DNA of 64,000 nt from Desulfonatronum lacustre DSM 10312 (GTDB lineage: Bacteria > Desulfobacterota > Desulfovibrionia > Desulfovibrionales > Desulfonatronaceae): the NCBI RefSeq assembly GCF_000519265.1, contig NZ_KI912608.1, positions 1,855,582 to 1,919,581 on the forward strand. The letters run 5' to 3'. This document shows positions 26,032 through 34,809 of this stretch, piece by piece. Positions within the stretch are counted from its first letter, which is position 1, and the number at the start of each line of letters is the position of its first letter. The position numbers were made by a program, and so were the translations under genes. The notes beneath the pieces were generated by a model. The model was not told the origin of the DNA and did not search any database. It saw only the letters and a program-made list of their open reading frames with translations.

Positions 26032-27675
26032 ATGAGCACTAGAATACTGGGGATCGACTTTGGTACGAGTCGCACCGTCTTTTCTATGACGAGCACAAAA
26101 GCACGATCTGAGCCTGAAATCGTAGTGATAGATAAGAAGCCTTTTGTTGAAACGATCATGCGTCTAGACGATTCTGGAAGCATTGAACTTTTTGGAACAG
26201 AAGCATGGGAAAAGATTGACGAAGCTCCCGAACGGACTTTTTACGAGTTCAAGATGGGCATTTCCAAAGTCGGTACAAGCGAACAAGATCAACCCGCAAC
26301 TACGGAGGTGGCTGAAACGCGTTTTACACCTCAACAACTTGGGTTGATGTTTTTACGACGAGCACGGGAGAAAATCGAAAAGCTGGTCTTCAATGAATCC
26401 TCCCTGGCGGATGAAGTCATTATTACCGTGATTGGTTATCCGGCAGAGTGGAATGAAAAACAGCGAATGACAACCATTGACATGGCCCAAGAAGCTGGTT
26501 TTCCGAACGTCCATGGGTGTGAGGAGCCGCTAGGCGTCATCTATTATCACGATTACAAAGGCGACCTTTCCGTGGACCACGAGCAGACCATTCTGGTCTA
26601 TGACTTTGGCGGCGGAACATCTGACGTGGTGGTGGTCAAGACCGTTGCCAATGAAAAGCCACAAGTGCTTGGCATCGGTGGTGCTCTCAATCTTGGTGGC
26701 CGTGATTTCGACAAAGCCATCTACAACATTCTCTTGGTACAATGTGGGCTTAGCCCACAGTCCATGGACCCTCGCGATGTAGTTACCATTCGCCGGGCTG
26801 GGAGGACATTGAAGGAAAAACTAGCCGTTGCGTATCACGATGGACGTAATAACGTTGAATCCACTGTCTATCTGTACGGAACTCGCGCCCAAAAACGTTT
26901 ACATTTGGATTTGCCAACTTTTGAAAAATGTTGCGAGCCATTGATCCATCGTTTTTCAGAACCAGTTAATGATGCTCTAAACCGTGCAGATACAGCGCGA
27001 GAGGCCATTAATCTTTCCATCCTGGCTGGTGGTTCGGCCAGAATGCATTACGTCCGCAAAGCCTTGGATGAACTTTTTCCCAACGACGTTTCCTTTCAAA
27101 GCCCAGATCCATCAGAAGTAGTGGCTAAGGGATTGGCAATTTACGGTCGTTTTTTTCAGGGTGAAAAAGTTGTCGATTCTTTACAATCCTCCACACTTGG
27201 CGGATCAAAATCCTCAACGAATCCTGAATTTCCACGGCATGTTAGATCAGATAACTCACATATTTCATCACGACTCAGCAGCTTTTGGGGGCAGCTCGCA
27301 ACTCGTGGAAAAATTGGTATTTGTATAGGTATTCTTTCATTAGCATTCTTATTTATGCTAGCAATTGGAGGTAGTAACAGCATAAAGAGTGGAAATCTAG
27401 TTGAAGAGATACGTCGATATGCTGAACTAGGCGATGCAGAAGCACAGTTTGAAATAGCTGAAAGATATTTTTACGGAAAGGGCATACAACAAGACATATT
27501 AGAAGCTTATAAGTGGTACTACATTTCAAGCAGATTAGGTTACTCAAATTCTGAAAAAAAGATTCGCGATTTACGTAAAAGACGGTGGTTGTTGTTTAGT
27601 TCAGAAATTTCTCAAGATGATGCTAATAGAATTGAGAAAGAGGCTGACCGTCTTATTCAACGCAATAGATGGTAA
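26032..27675 (+). CDS. HSP70-like ATPase with membrane anchor and Sel1-type C-terminus
   Basis: 547 residues. The N-terminal 375 form an HSP70/actin-fold ATPase: ILGIDFGTSRTVFSM (phosphate 1), EVIITVIGYPAEWN, VYDFGGGTSDVVVV (phosphate 2) and ILAGGSARMHYVRKAL (adenosine loop). The substrate-binding domain of DnaK is missing. A polar linker leads to one membrane segment at about 428-448 (ICIGILSLAFLFMLAIGG) and a Sel1-like repeat (AELGDAEAQFEIAERYFYGKG, AYKWYYISSRLG). It is probably a membrane-anchored ATPase whose C-terminal helices bind partners. It is followed after 27 bases by the HerA-like gene. AT-rich relative to flanks. Confidence 0.78.
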   Translation: MSTRILGIDFGTSRTVFSMTSTKARSEPEIVVIDKKPFVETIMRLDDSGSIELFGTEAWEKIDEAPERTFYEFKMGISKVGTSEQDQPATTEVAETRFTPQQLGLMFLRRAREKIEKLVFNESSLADEVIITVIGYPAEWNEKQRMTTIDMAQEAGFPNVHGCEEPLGVIYYHDYKGDLSVDHEQTILVYDFGGGTSDVVVVKTVANEKPQVLGIGGALNLGGRDFDKAIYNILLVQCGLSPQSMDPRDVVTIRRAGRTLKEKLAVAYHDGRNNVESTVYLYGTRAQKRLHLDLPTFEKCCEPLIHRFSEPVNDALNRADTAREAINLSILAGGSARMHYVRKALDELFPNDVSFQSPDPSEVVAKGLAIYGRFFQGEKVVDSLQSSTLGGSKSSTNPEFPRHVRSDNSHISSRLSSFWGQLATRGKIGICIGILSLAFLFMLAIGGSNSIKSGNLVEEIRRYAELGDAEAQFEIAERYFYGKGIQQDILEAYKWYYISSRLGYSNSEKKIRDLRKRRWLLFSSEISQDDANRIEKEADRLIQRNRW

Positions 27676-27702
27676 TTATTTTTCATTCATTTCGGGAAAA
27701 TT

Positions 27703-30700
27703 ATGAAAAAATATATTGAACGCTTTGACGAGCACCTACTATTCGCCCTGGAACGTCGTTACTTAGATTTTGTTGATCCAGAGCGACTTGAACTGGTTAT
27801 GAATCCCAATTTCGATCCGGAAAAGTTCCATTCCAGTTCAGATCTGCGCGTTATCCGTTTGGACGAGGTTAGCCATGAGGGCAGTGACCGGCAGGGCTTA
27901 CATTTACTGCATATGCAGAACGTCCTGGCAGCTATGAAGGACGATTCGCATACCCTGATTTCAGTTGTTCGAGGAGACGGGCGGACCGCATCCTTGTATT
28001 ACGGACTGGCTCGAAGCATTCGGTCGAACACTGTGAACACCCATGAATACGCTAGAATGCTCGAGGCGACCATGCACGGGAATTTTCTTGGCGCCCGGTT
28101 CACCCAGCTTTCCACTCCCGACACAGAAGCCCAAATCATCGCTCCCTTAACCGAACATGATTTTGTTCTGGCTTTTCCCGGCATTCCATCCCTGCGGTTA
28201 AGAGAGCATGACGCTCCGTATGTCCAAGGCATCGACCGCTTTATCGAGGGCATGCGCGGAGAAGAGTACTGTCTTATGGTTATTGCCGAACCGGTGCAAT
28301 TGCCAATGATTGACGGAATGATCACGAACCTCTTCGATCTTGGCTCATCAGTTCACGCCCAAGTCCGCGCTACGATTCAGAATATGAAAGGCTCCTCGGA
28401 TACAGTCAATATTGGAATGTTCGGCTTGAGCGGCAAAGGAGAGTCCGTGACCGAGGGCACTTCTGATACCCTAGGAGAAAGTAGGTTAGGTGTAGGTGCG
28501 GTCATGGCTTCTGGTGGTGCCACATTGGGAGGTGTCCTGGGAGGCATCGTTGGTTCGATTGTTCCAGGCCCAGGCACCATCATTGGTGCAGGCATTGGAA
28601 GCGCTCTTGGTGGTGTAGCCGGAACCGTCGGTGCATGGCTCACAGGGGCCCCAATCTCCAAAGCAACTTCCTTCACCAGTACTGTGGCTAACACTGCATC
28701 CAATATGGTCGGCAAAGGGGGTATGGCCGGATATGCCCGCAGCATGAACCGCAGTGTAACCGTCGGACGGGATGAGTTAAATAAAACGGCAGAGCATTGT
28801 GAAAAGTTGACGGACGCTTATATTCATCGCCTGCAAAAAGGAAAAAACCTTGGATTTTGGAACGTTGGTGTCTATCTGCTGACAAAAAACGAGTATACTC
28901 AGCGTCGTTCCAAGGGGCTGTTAAGGGCTTGTCTCTCCGGTGACGAAACACATTGGGAGCCTGTGCGGAGTGTAAACCTCAATTCCGAGGCATTGAGCAA
29001 ATATCTGCGTACGTTCAACAACCCGCTTTACAACCTTTTCCTCTACGGAGAGGAAAACCGTAACGTGGAAAAGGCCGTCAGCGCCGGGCGCAAACTATCC
29101 GAGTTCGCATCTCGTATGGGCCGCTCCGTAGCCGATTTGCTTGGATTACTCCAAAAAGCGGACCCCAAGGAGCGTTATCGCCTGTTGGAGGAAATACGCC
29201 GCTGCCCTGGCAACTTCTCACGAGAGATATTGGATCAGGCCTGGGCTCAAATTCAGGAAGCCCAACTCGGACACCCTCTCGGTCCAGTCATGGGCGGTGT
29301 GAGTACGCCGTTGAACACGGAAGAGCTGTCCATCATCATGAACGTGCCACGGCAGGAGGTGCAAGGCGTTTCCATTCGTCCGTCCACGTCCTTTGGGGTG
29401 AACTACACCGTGCCCCCGGAGGCGGACTGCATCCGGCTGGGGCGGGTGATCCACAAGCGGGCTCCGGTGGATGCCATGCCCTATCTACTGCCGCGCAAGC
29501 TGCTACAGAAACACCTCTTTGTTTGCGGGGTAACCGGTTCCGGCAAAACCAACACCTGCATGAACCTGCTGCATGATTTGCAGTTGCCGTTCATGGTCAT
29601 CGAACCGGCCAAAACCGAATACCGGCAGATGCTGGCCCACGTGCCGGACCTGAAGGTGTTCACCCTGGGCGGGGAAACGGTTTCGCCGTTTCGGATCAAT
29701 CCTTTTGAATTTTGCCCCGGCTGCAACCTGCTGACCCACGTTGACACTCTCAAGTCCGTGTTCAGCGCGGCCTTTCCCATGTACGCGGCCATGCCCTACA
29801 TCCTGGAAGAGGCGATCATTGAGGTGTACAAGGACAAAGGCTGGGAGCTGGCCACGTCCTCGAACATCTATCTGGACGGTGCCCCTGTCCAGACCTTGCC
29901 TGGCCAGCCGACCATGCCCGAGGGGAGCACTGGAGAGCACTTCGGGGAGCGCTTTTTCGACTTCCTGCCGACCATGCAGGATCTGTACGAGAAAATCGAC
30001 GATGTAGTCACCCGAAAGCAATACGCCCAGGAACAGACCATGAACTATTCCGCGGCCCTGAAGGCCCGGATTTCCAGCCTGCTCACGGGCAGCAAGGGGC
30101 TGATGCTGAACACCCGCCGCTCCACGCCTATGGCCACCCTGCTTGAGGGAAAAGTGGTCCTGGAACTGAAGCACATTGGCGACGACGAGGAAAAGTGCTT
30201 CCTGATGGGGCTGATTCTCGCGGCCATCTATGAGTACCGGGAAAACCACGGTCAGCCGGGGTCGCCCCTGAAACACGTTCTGCTCATTGAGGAAGCACAC
30301 AGATTGCTACGCCGCGTCCCGGATTATGTCTCCCCGGAAGTGGGCAACACCCGAGGCAAAGCCGTGGAGACCTTCTCCAACGTCATCTCCGAAATCCGCA
30401 CCCTGGGCCAGGGGCTTGTGGTGGTGGACCAGATTCCCTCCAAGCTGACCCAGGACGTGATCAAGAACACGAACATGAAGATCGTTCACCGTACCCTGGC
30501 CCGGGACGACCGGGACCAAGTCGGCTCGGCCATGAACCTTACCGATGAGCAAAGTCGGGAACTGAGCCTGCTGGGCGTGGGGCAGGCGGTAATCCATCGT
30601 GAGGGCATGGACAAGGCCTTTCTGGTAGAGATCGATCGATTCGGCCAAAGAGATCTCGCCTTTGTGCCGGACCCGGAAATCCAGGAACGAATGCGCCCCT

Positions 30701-31434
30701 TTCACGTCGCCAACGCCTTTGTTTTCCGCCGTTACCCCGGGTTCGAGAAACACCCGGACATTCCCCAAATCTATGCCAAGATGGACTTCCGAACCATACA
30801 CCAGGACATCTATTTTTCCGTGATGGGCGCATTCGTGCTAATGCTTCTGGATGAAACCGAACGTTTACCGACCTTGCGAGCAGGGTTTAATAATCTGATC
30901 AAACGTCGCACCCGCAAGGACTCGGAACTGGAGCAGGCCTGCTACGCCATCCACTACGCAGCCCGGCTCTTTGCCGAACTGAACGCCAAATATCCGGGCT
31001 GCTATGACCGCTGCACGGCCATGAACCGCATCTTCGCCGATCTTTGGTTTGATGCCGCTGCCATGCTGGAAGGTGAGTCCGGTCGGCTGGACGCGGCCAC
31101 CCGGAAACAAATGACGGCCAGATTGCGCGAGGACATGCGCTACCTGCGCCAGGACGATCGCCTGACCATCCCCTTCTTTGCCTACTACATGAACCGTATT
31201 GACCCGGAAACGCCCAAACGGCTCCGGGAAAACTGGCAAGGAACATCCCAGGATATGGGAAACCTGGATACCTACCTGCGTCAGGTGCTCCATACCATGC
31301 TCCTGGGGACGACCATCCCGGAAATCATGGAGCGCAACTTGGCCGAAGATATGCTTACCATGATCTACTGGACCGACCCCAGGCGTCCGGCCATTCAGGA
31401 ACAGTTCAGGAAGTTTCGCGGCATTTCAAAATAG
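27703..31434 (+). CDS. Large HerA/FtsK-type ATPase with internal glycine-zipper segment
   Basis: 1243 residues. The first 260 are an unrecognised domain; residues about 260-310 are a glycine-zipper hairpin (GVLGGIVGSIVPGPGTIIGA, then GIGSALGGVAG). The ATPase core lies at about 565-1000: GVTGSGKTNT (Walker A) near 609, LLIEEAHRLL (Walker B) near 860 and GQGLVVVDQIPSKLTQDVIKNTN near 905, the HerA-family arginine-finger/sensor region. An additional helical C-terminal domain of about 240 residues follows. HerA-type ATPases pump DNA or protein, or partner with nucleases. Composition differs within the gene: moderate GC in the first part and high GC from about 29.3 kb, suggesting a mosaic. It is followed 16 bases later by the toxin gene. 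Confidence 0.8.
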   Translation: MKKYIERFDEHLLFALERRYLDFVDPERLELVMNPNFDPEKFHSSSDLRVIRLDEVSHEGSDRQGLHLLHMQNVLAAMKDDSHTLISVVRGDGRTASLYYGLARSIRSNTVNTHEYARMLEATMHGNFLGARFTQLSTPDTEAQIIAPLTEHDFVLAFPGIPSLRLREHDAPYVQGIDRFIEGMRGEEYCLMVIAEPVQLPMIDGMITNLFDLGSSVHAQVRATIQNMKGSSDTVNIGMFGLSGKGESVTEGTSDTLGESRLGVGAVMASGGATLGGVLGGIVGSIVPGPGTIIGAGIGSALGGVAGTVGAWLTGAPISKATSFTSTVANTASNMVGKGGMAGYARSMNRSVTVGRDELNKTAEHCEKLTDAYIHRLQKGKNLGFWNVGVYLLTKNEYTQRRSKGLLRACLSGDETHWEPVRSVNLNSEALSKYLRTFNNPLYNLFLYGEENRNVEKAVSAGRKLSEFASRMGRSVADLLGLLQKADPKERYRLLEEIRRCPGNFSREILDQAWAQIQEAQLGHPLGPVMGGVSTPLNTEELSIIMNVPRQEVQGVSIRPSTSFGVNYTVPPEADCIRLGRVIHKRAPVDAMPYLLPRKLLQKHLFVCGVTGSGKTNTCMNLLHDLQLPFMVIEPAKTEYRQMLAHVPDLKVFTLGGETVSPFRINPFEFCPGCNLLTHVDTLKSVFSAAFPMYAAMPYILEEAIIEVYKDKGWELATSSNIYLDGAPVQTLPGQPTMPEGSTGEHFGERFFDFLPTMQDLYEKIDDVVTRKQYAQEQTMNYSAALKARISSLLTGSKGLMLNTRRSTPMATLLEGKVVLELKHIGDDEEKCFLMGLILAAIYEYRENHGQPGSPLKHVLLIEEAHRLLRRVPDYVSPEVGNTRGKAVETFSNVISEIRTLGQGLVVVDQIPSKLTQDVIKNTNMKIVHRTLARDDRDQVGSAMNLTDEQSRELSLLGVGQAVIHREGMDKAFLVEIDRFGQRDLAFVPDPEIQERMRPFHVANAFVFRRYPGFEKHPDIPQIYAKMDFRTIHQDIYFSVMGAFVLMLLDETERLPTLRAGFNNLIKRRTRKDSELEQACYAIHYAARLFAELNAKYPGCYDRCTAMNRIFADLWFDAAAMLEGESGRLDAATRKQMTARLREDMRYLRQDDRLTIPFFAYYMNRIDPETPKRLRENWQGTSQDMGNLDTYLRQVLHTMLLGTTIPEIMERNLAEDMLTMIYWTDPRRPAIQEQFRKFRGISK

Positions 31435-31450
31435 CAAACGGAGGTCATGC

Positions 31451-32200
31451 ATGCAGCATGTTGCCGGTGAAGTTGCCAAAAAGGCTTTGGAAAATGTTGG
31501 CCAAAACATGGGCGACGGCGTTGCCGGTCGCAAAGGCGGGTTTGACGTGCCCGGCGAGCAACCGGGCTTTGGCGCGAAAGATATGGGCAAAGGCGAGACC
31601 GGAAAGCTGGGTTCTTCGTTTGATGGTCCGTGGGACAATCCGGATACCGGAAAAGGTGAAGGGGAGAGACTGGGTTCCTCATTTGACGGTCATTGGGCCA
31701 AGCCAGAAAACGAGCAAACAACTATTAGCTGCAAGGAGACTAGCCAAGGTATTTCAGAACATTCAGGGGAGAATGCAAGAAGTCGCATTCCATCGATAAA
31801 TGATCGCCTTGCAGGCGCTACTCACCCTGACACTGGAGTTCCTTACGATGTCAAACAATCAGAGCGACCAGATGGAAAAAAGGTTGAGCTTGTAATGCCT
31901 GAATTTGAATCAGCATATGAAACAAATTTAGACAAAAATGAAAAAGGAAATTATACGGGCACAAGAGCAGACCATGAAAAGCAATGCAACGAAAAGCTCA
32001 CGGAAGGGGTGAAAAACGATTCTAAAGTCGCTGATACATTTTCAAAAGAACAGCTGGAGCAAATTAAAAATGGTGATACTCCAGATGGCTACACATGGCA
32101 CCATGATGCTAAACCAGGAAATATGAAACTTGTTGACTCAAAAGTGCATGCAGAGACAAGACATACAGGTGGTTATTCCGTTTGGGGCAAGGATATTTAG
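31451..32200 (+). CDS. Polymorphic-type toxin with C-terminal WHH (HNH/ENDO VII) nuclease domain
   Basis: 249 residues. The glycine-rich N-terminus holds two copies of a LGSSFDGxWxxP repeat (about 52-80). Near residue 120 LAGATHPDTGVPYDVK resembles the pre-nuclease HPxTGVPF motif of secreted toxins. The end, GYTWHHDAKPGNMKLVDSKV followed by HAETRHTGGYSVWG, has the WHH-type HNH/ENDO VII nuclease histidines. Base composition drops sharply from about 31720 on: the toxin tip is AT-rich, the N-terminus GC-rich, as in swapped toxin tips. No signal peptide is present. A good GGAGG precedes the ATG. It is followed directly by an immunity gene. Confidence 0.78.
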   Translation: MQHVAGEVAKKALENVGQNMGDGVAGRKGGFDVPGEQPGFGAKDMGKGETGKLGSSFDGPWDNPDTGKGEGERLGSSFDGHWAKPENEQTTISCKETSQGISEHSGENARSRIPSINDRLAGATHPDTGVPYDVKQSERPDGKKVELVMPEFESAYETNLDKNEKGNYTGTRADHEKQCNEKLTEGVKNDSKVADTFSKEQLEQIKNGDTPDGYTWHHDAKPGNMKLVDSKVHAETRHTGGYSVWGKDI

Positions 32201-32211
32201 GAGGTAAAAAA

Positions 32212-32634
32212 ATGACGATGCAAAATTTTGACTGGAAATATGTCAAGAATATTCAAGGGCCTTTACATATTGAAAACATTTCTAAAGCAACAAGTGTTTC
32301 TCTTCCAAGAGTTTATGTTTCTTTGGTTCAAAAAAATAATGGAGGAAGACCAAATAAAAAATACTTCGATTTCGGAGATGACACTCTCTCTGTAAAATCT
32401 TTTCTTCGCGTTGATATGTCTGACAAATTTGATTCTGTAGAAGAGAATTACAACTTGATAAATAAAGTCAACAAAAACCTATTTCCATTCGCAGTTGATA
32501 GCTTTGGGAACTACTTTTGTTTTCTTCAGAAAGAGACAGAAAAAATTCCACGAGTTGTGTTTCTCGATATGGAGCAGGAAAAAGTATACGAGTTAGCGGA
32601 ATCATTCGAAGAATTTATGAATAAATTGAAATGA
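32212..32634 (+). CDS. SUKH (SMI1/KNR4)-family immunity protein
   Basis: 140 residues, AT-rich. LPRVYVSLVQKNNGG, then LFPFAVDSFGNYFCF and VVFLDMEQEKVYELAESFEEFMNKL follow the SMI1/KNR4 (SUKH) pattern, the commonest immunity family for HNH/ENDO VII nuclease toxins. AGGAGG seven bases before the ATG, and 11 bases after the toxin stop, fit co-translation. It should neutralise the preceding nuclease. Confidence 0.82.
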   Translation: MTMQNFDWKYVKNIQGPLHIENISKATSVSLPRVYVSLVQKNNGGRPNKKYFDFGDDTLSVKSFLRVDMSDKFDSVEENYNLINKVNKNLFPFAVDSFGNYFCFLQKETEKIPRVVFLDMEQEKVYELAESFEEFMNKLK

Positions 32635-32807
32635 TATCGGATGGCAGGTGAAATATTGTTGGGCCAACAACCAACAACATACGGGAAGGCCATTACCTCG
32701 AAGATGAGCCGAGGAACGGCATAGATAATCTCAAGCAGATCCGCTGGGAGCAGCGGTACTGGATAATTACACATACTCGCCAGGAAATTGTCACAAGGAG
32801 TCGTCGA

Positions 32808-33053
32808 ATGGAGCAAAAATTGACTTTTCAGTACGATAGAGTTGCCGATATCCTTCATATCTCCACATGCAAACCATATCCTGAACAGGAAAGCGAAGAA
32901 ATTGGGGATGATATTATTGCACGTCTCAACCCGGGCACAAATGCCATTGAAAATCTTGAAGTACTTTTCTTTTCAACTCGACTCTTGCGCAGCGACATAT
33001 TCGAGTTGCCGGTTCTGGCCAACTTTCAGCAGAGTCGGCAAATACATGCATGA
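32808..33053 (+). CDS. DUF2283-family protein
   Basis: 81 residues; FQYDRVADILHISTCKP and EIGDDIIARLNPGTNAIENLEVLFFSTRL follow the DUF2283 pattern (YDxxADVLYI... D.G.NxIGIEIL). Function is unknown; members often sit next to DUF4258 or in toxin-antitoxin settings. The ATG is preceded by AAGGAG. No DUF4258 partner is visible in the 170 bases upstream. Confidence 0.75.
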   Translation: MEQKLTFQYDRVADILHISTCKPYPEQESEEIGDDIIARLNPGTNAIENLEVLFFSTRLLRSDIFELPVLANFQQSRQIHA

Positions 33054-33097
33054 TGAGTCCCTGATCTGAGCGTGTCTGATGAAGGTAGCAGGTCCCC

Positions 33098-34126
33098 ATG
33101 CCCGAAGCGACCATTCACGACACTGTTCATGCCCGCCGGATTCATCGTCTTTTGCTGATCATCCGGGAAATCCGGGACAATCCCCGGCAGGAACTCTCCG
33201 GACTGCTGGAGCGGCTGGGGGTTTCCAGGACCCAATTCTACAAGGACCGCAAGGTCCTGGCGAACATGGGATTCGGCTTTTCCTACACCGCGGACCACGG
33301 CTTCGTCATCACCGCCGACGCCCTGGCTCCAACACTGGATCTGGCCCTTTCGGACCGCCTGTTGTTGATGTTCGCCCTGGGCCATCTCTGGTCGTCCGGA
33401 GAAGGCCATCTGGTGGCCCGGGCCTTGCGGGTGGGTCGGAAGCTGGCCGCCGGGCTGGATGAGCCCTTTCGCAGCCAGGTGCTGGACGAGTTCGATCGGG
33501 TGGTGATGCACGAGGGCTACGGGTGCCGCCCAGAAGTGCTGGACGCCCTGGAACAAGGCGTGATCGAGCACCGCAGGGTGCGCATTCTGTATGAATCCCG
33601 CCACTCCGGGGAGTACTCCTGGCGGGAGGTCGATCCGTTACGCATCTACTTCCTGCAGCGCAGCCTCTACCTCTATGCCCGTTGTCCGGACAAAACCCCC
33701 AGCTTCCGCACCTTCCGCCTGAACCGGGTCCGGGAAGTCCGCTTCACCCCGGTCCGTTCACCCCACATCCCCTACGAGAAATGCTTCCACCGCCAGTTGG
33801 CCAACGCCTTCATCCATTTCATGGGCGATGAGACTAACCGGGTCGTGATCCGCTTCCAGCCCCAGGCAGCGGAATACGTGGCCGAAGGGCTCTGGCATCA
33901 CAGCCAGGAACTGAAATTTGAACCCGACGGCTGCCTGCTGTTCACGGTCCAGGTGTCCGCGCCCAGGGAAGTGCTGCGCTGGGCTGCCGGTTTCGGGCTG
34001 GACGCGGCCGAGGTTTTGGAACCGGCATGGCTGCGCGCGGAGGCGGCGGGGCAGGTGCGGCGACTGATGGAGCGGTACGAGGGGCGGGAGAAGACAGAAG
34101 ACAAAAGTCAGGAGATAGATGGTTGA
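33098..34126 (+). CDS. WYL-domain transcriptional regulator
   Basis: 342 residues. The N-terminal helix-turn-helix (RRIHRLLLIIREIRDN, LLERLGVSRTQFYKDRKVLANMG) is followed by a WYL domain (YSWREVDPLRIYFLQRSLYLYARCPD, FRTFRLNRVREVRFT) and a C-terminal WCX extension (VVIRFQPQAAEYVAEGLWHHSQ). WYL proteins sense nucleic-acid or nucleotide ligands and often control phage-defence genes. It sits at the end of the accessory island and could regulate the HSP70/HerA/toxin locus, though that is inference from position. Confidence 0.85.
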   Translation: MPEATIHDTVHARRIHRLLLIIREIRDNPRQELSGLLERLGVSRTQFYKDRKVLANMGFGFSYTADHGFVITADALAPTLDLALSDRLLLMFALGHLWSSGEGHLVARALRVGRKLAAGLDEPFRSQVLDEFDRVVMHEGYGCRPEVLDALEQGVIEHRRVRILYESRHSGEYSWREVDPLRIYFLQRSLYLYARCPDKTPSFRTFRLNRVREVRFTPVRSPHIPYEKCFHRQLANAFIHFMGDETNRVVIRFQPQAAEYVAEGLWHHSQELKFEPDGCLLFTVQVSAPREVLRWAAGFGLDAAEVLEPAWLRAEAAGQVRRLMERYEGREKTEDKSQEIDG

Positions 34127-34277
34127 TGGCGGAGGACGGAGGTCGGAGGAAAGGTGAGGGTGACTGATTTTTTTCATCCCGGTCCACACCTGGGTGAACC
34201 GGTCGGCCTTGTCCGTCACGCGGATCATGATATGAACGGGCTTTTCCTTTCCCGTGCACCACACAAGGAGGCCCGTC

Positions 34278-34661
34278 ATGGATTCTTTCGGCAAAGCGGC
34301 TCGCGTGGCCCGTGTTCAGGCTGAATTGGGGGTTCGGGTGCCACCGGACTACGCCGAGTTCCTGGTCCGGTACGGACATGCCGAGACCGGGGGGCTGACC
34401 ATCTACGGCTACAGCCAGGACATGGCCGATGCCGAGGCCGTACCCTGCGTCATCGGAGCCACCAAACGACTGCGCCCCATCCATGGCCTGCGCCGCGACG
34501 AATTGGTTCTGGCCCAAAACAACGGCTCGCTGATTGTCCTGGACTGCGCCAGCGGCATGGTGCTGGAGGTGGATTGCCTGGAACGGCGCAGGATCGTTGC
34601 CCGATGCTTTGACCTCTGGATGGTCGGGTTGAAGCAGGGGGAAGGAAGAAGGGACGGTTGA
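34278..34661 (+). CDS. SUKH (SMI1/KNR4)-like protein, orphan immunity candidate
   Basis: 127 residues. VQAELGVRVPPDYAEFLVRYGHAETGGLTIYG near the N-terminus and LVLAQNNGSLIVLDCASGMVLEVD match the SMI1/KNR4 fold. The start ATG at 34278 has an AAGGAGG ribosome site. No cognate toxin lies beside it; the nearest is the WHH nuclease 2 kb upstream, so it may be a leftover immunity gene. Confidence 0.65.
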   Translation: MDSFGKAARVARVQAELGVRVPPDYAEFLVRYGHAETGGLTIYGYSQDMADAEAVPCVIGATKRLRPIHGLRRDELVLAQNNGSLIVLDCASGMVLEVDCLERRRIVARCFDLWMVGLKQGEGRRDG

Positions 34662-34726
34662 AAGCCGGGGATGAAATCATTCCCTTGGCGTTCTCGGCGG
34701 CTTCAGCGACCGTTGCGCTGGTCAAA

Positions 34727-34764
34727 CAAAAAAAAGGCCCGACCCTGAATATCAAGGTCGGGCC
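34727..34764 (-). terminator. Rho-independent terminator of the RHH gene
   Basis: The stem GGCCCGACC (34736-34744) / GGTCGGGCC (34756-34764), read on the minus strand, is followed by a run of nine T residues. It ends the minus-strand gene that stops at 34810. Confidence 0.88.
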
Positions 34765-34809
34765 GTCATGCGTGGTCTGCCGATTCTGACGTCAATGCAC
34801 TTGAGCGGT

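Noticed and set aside
31451-32634. Rhs, T6SS or CDI system around the WHH nuclease
   Set aside because: No YD-repeats, PAAR, VgrG, filamentous haemagglutinin or two-partner secretion genes are present nearby.
32526-32858. 110-codon minus-strand frame opposite the SUKH gene end
   Set aside because: AT-rich shadow of the immunity gene and spacer; no motif.
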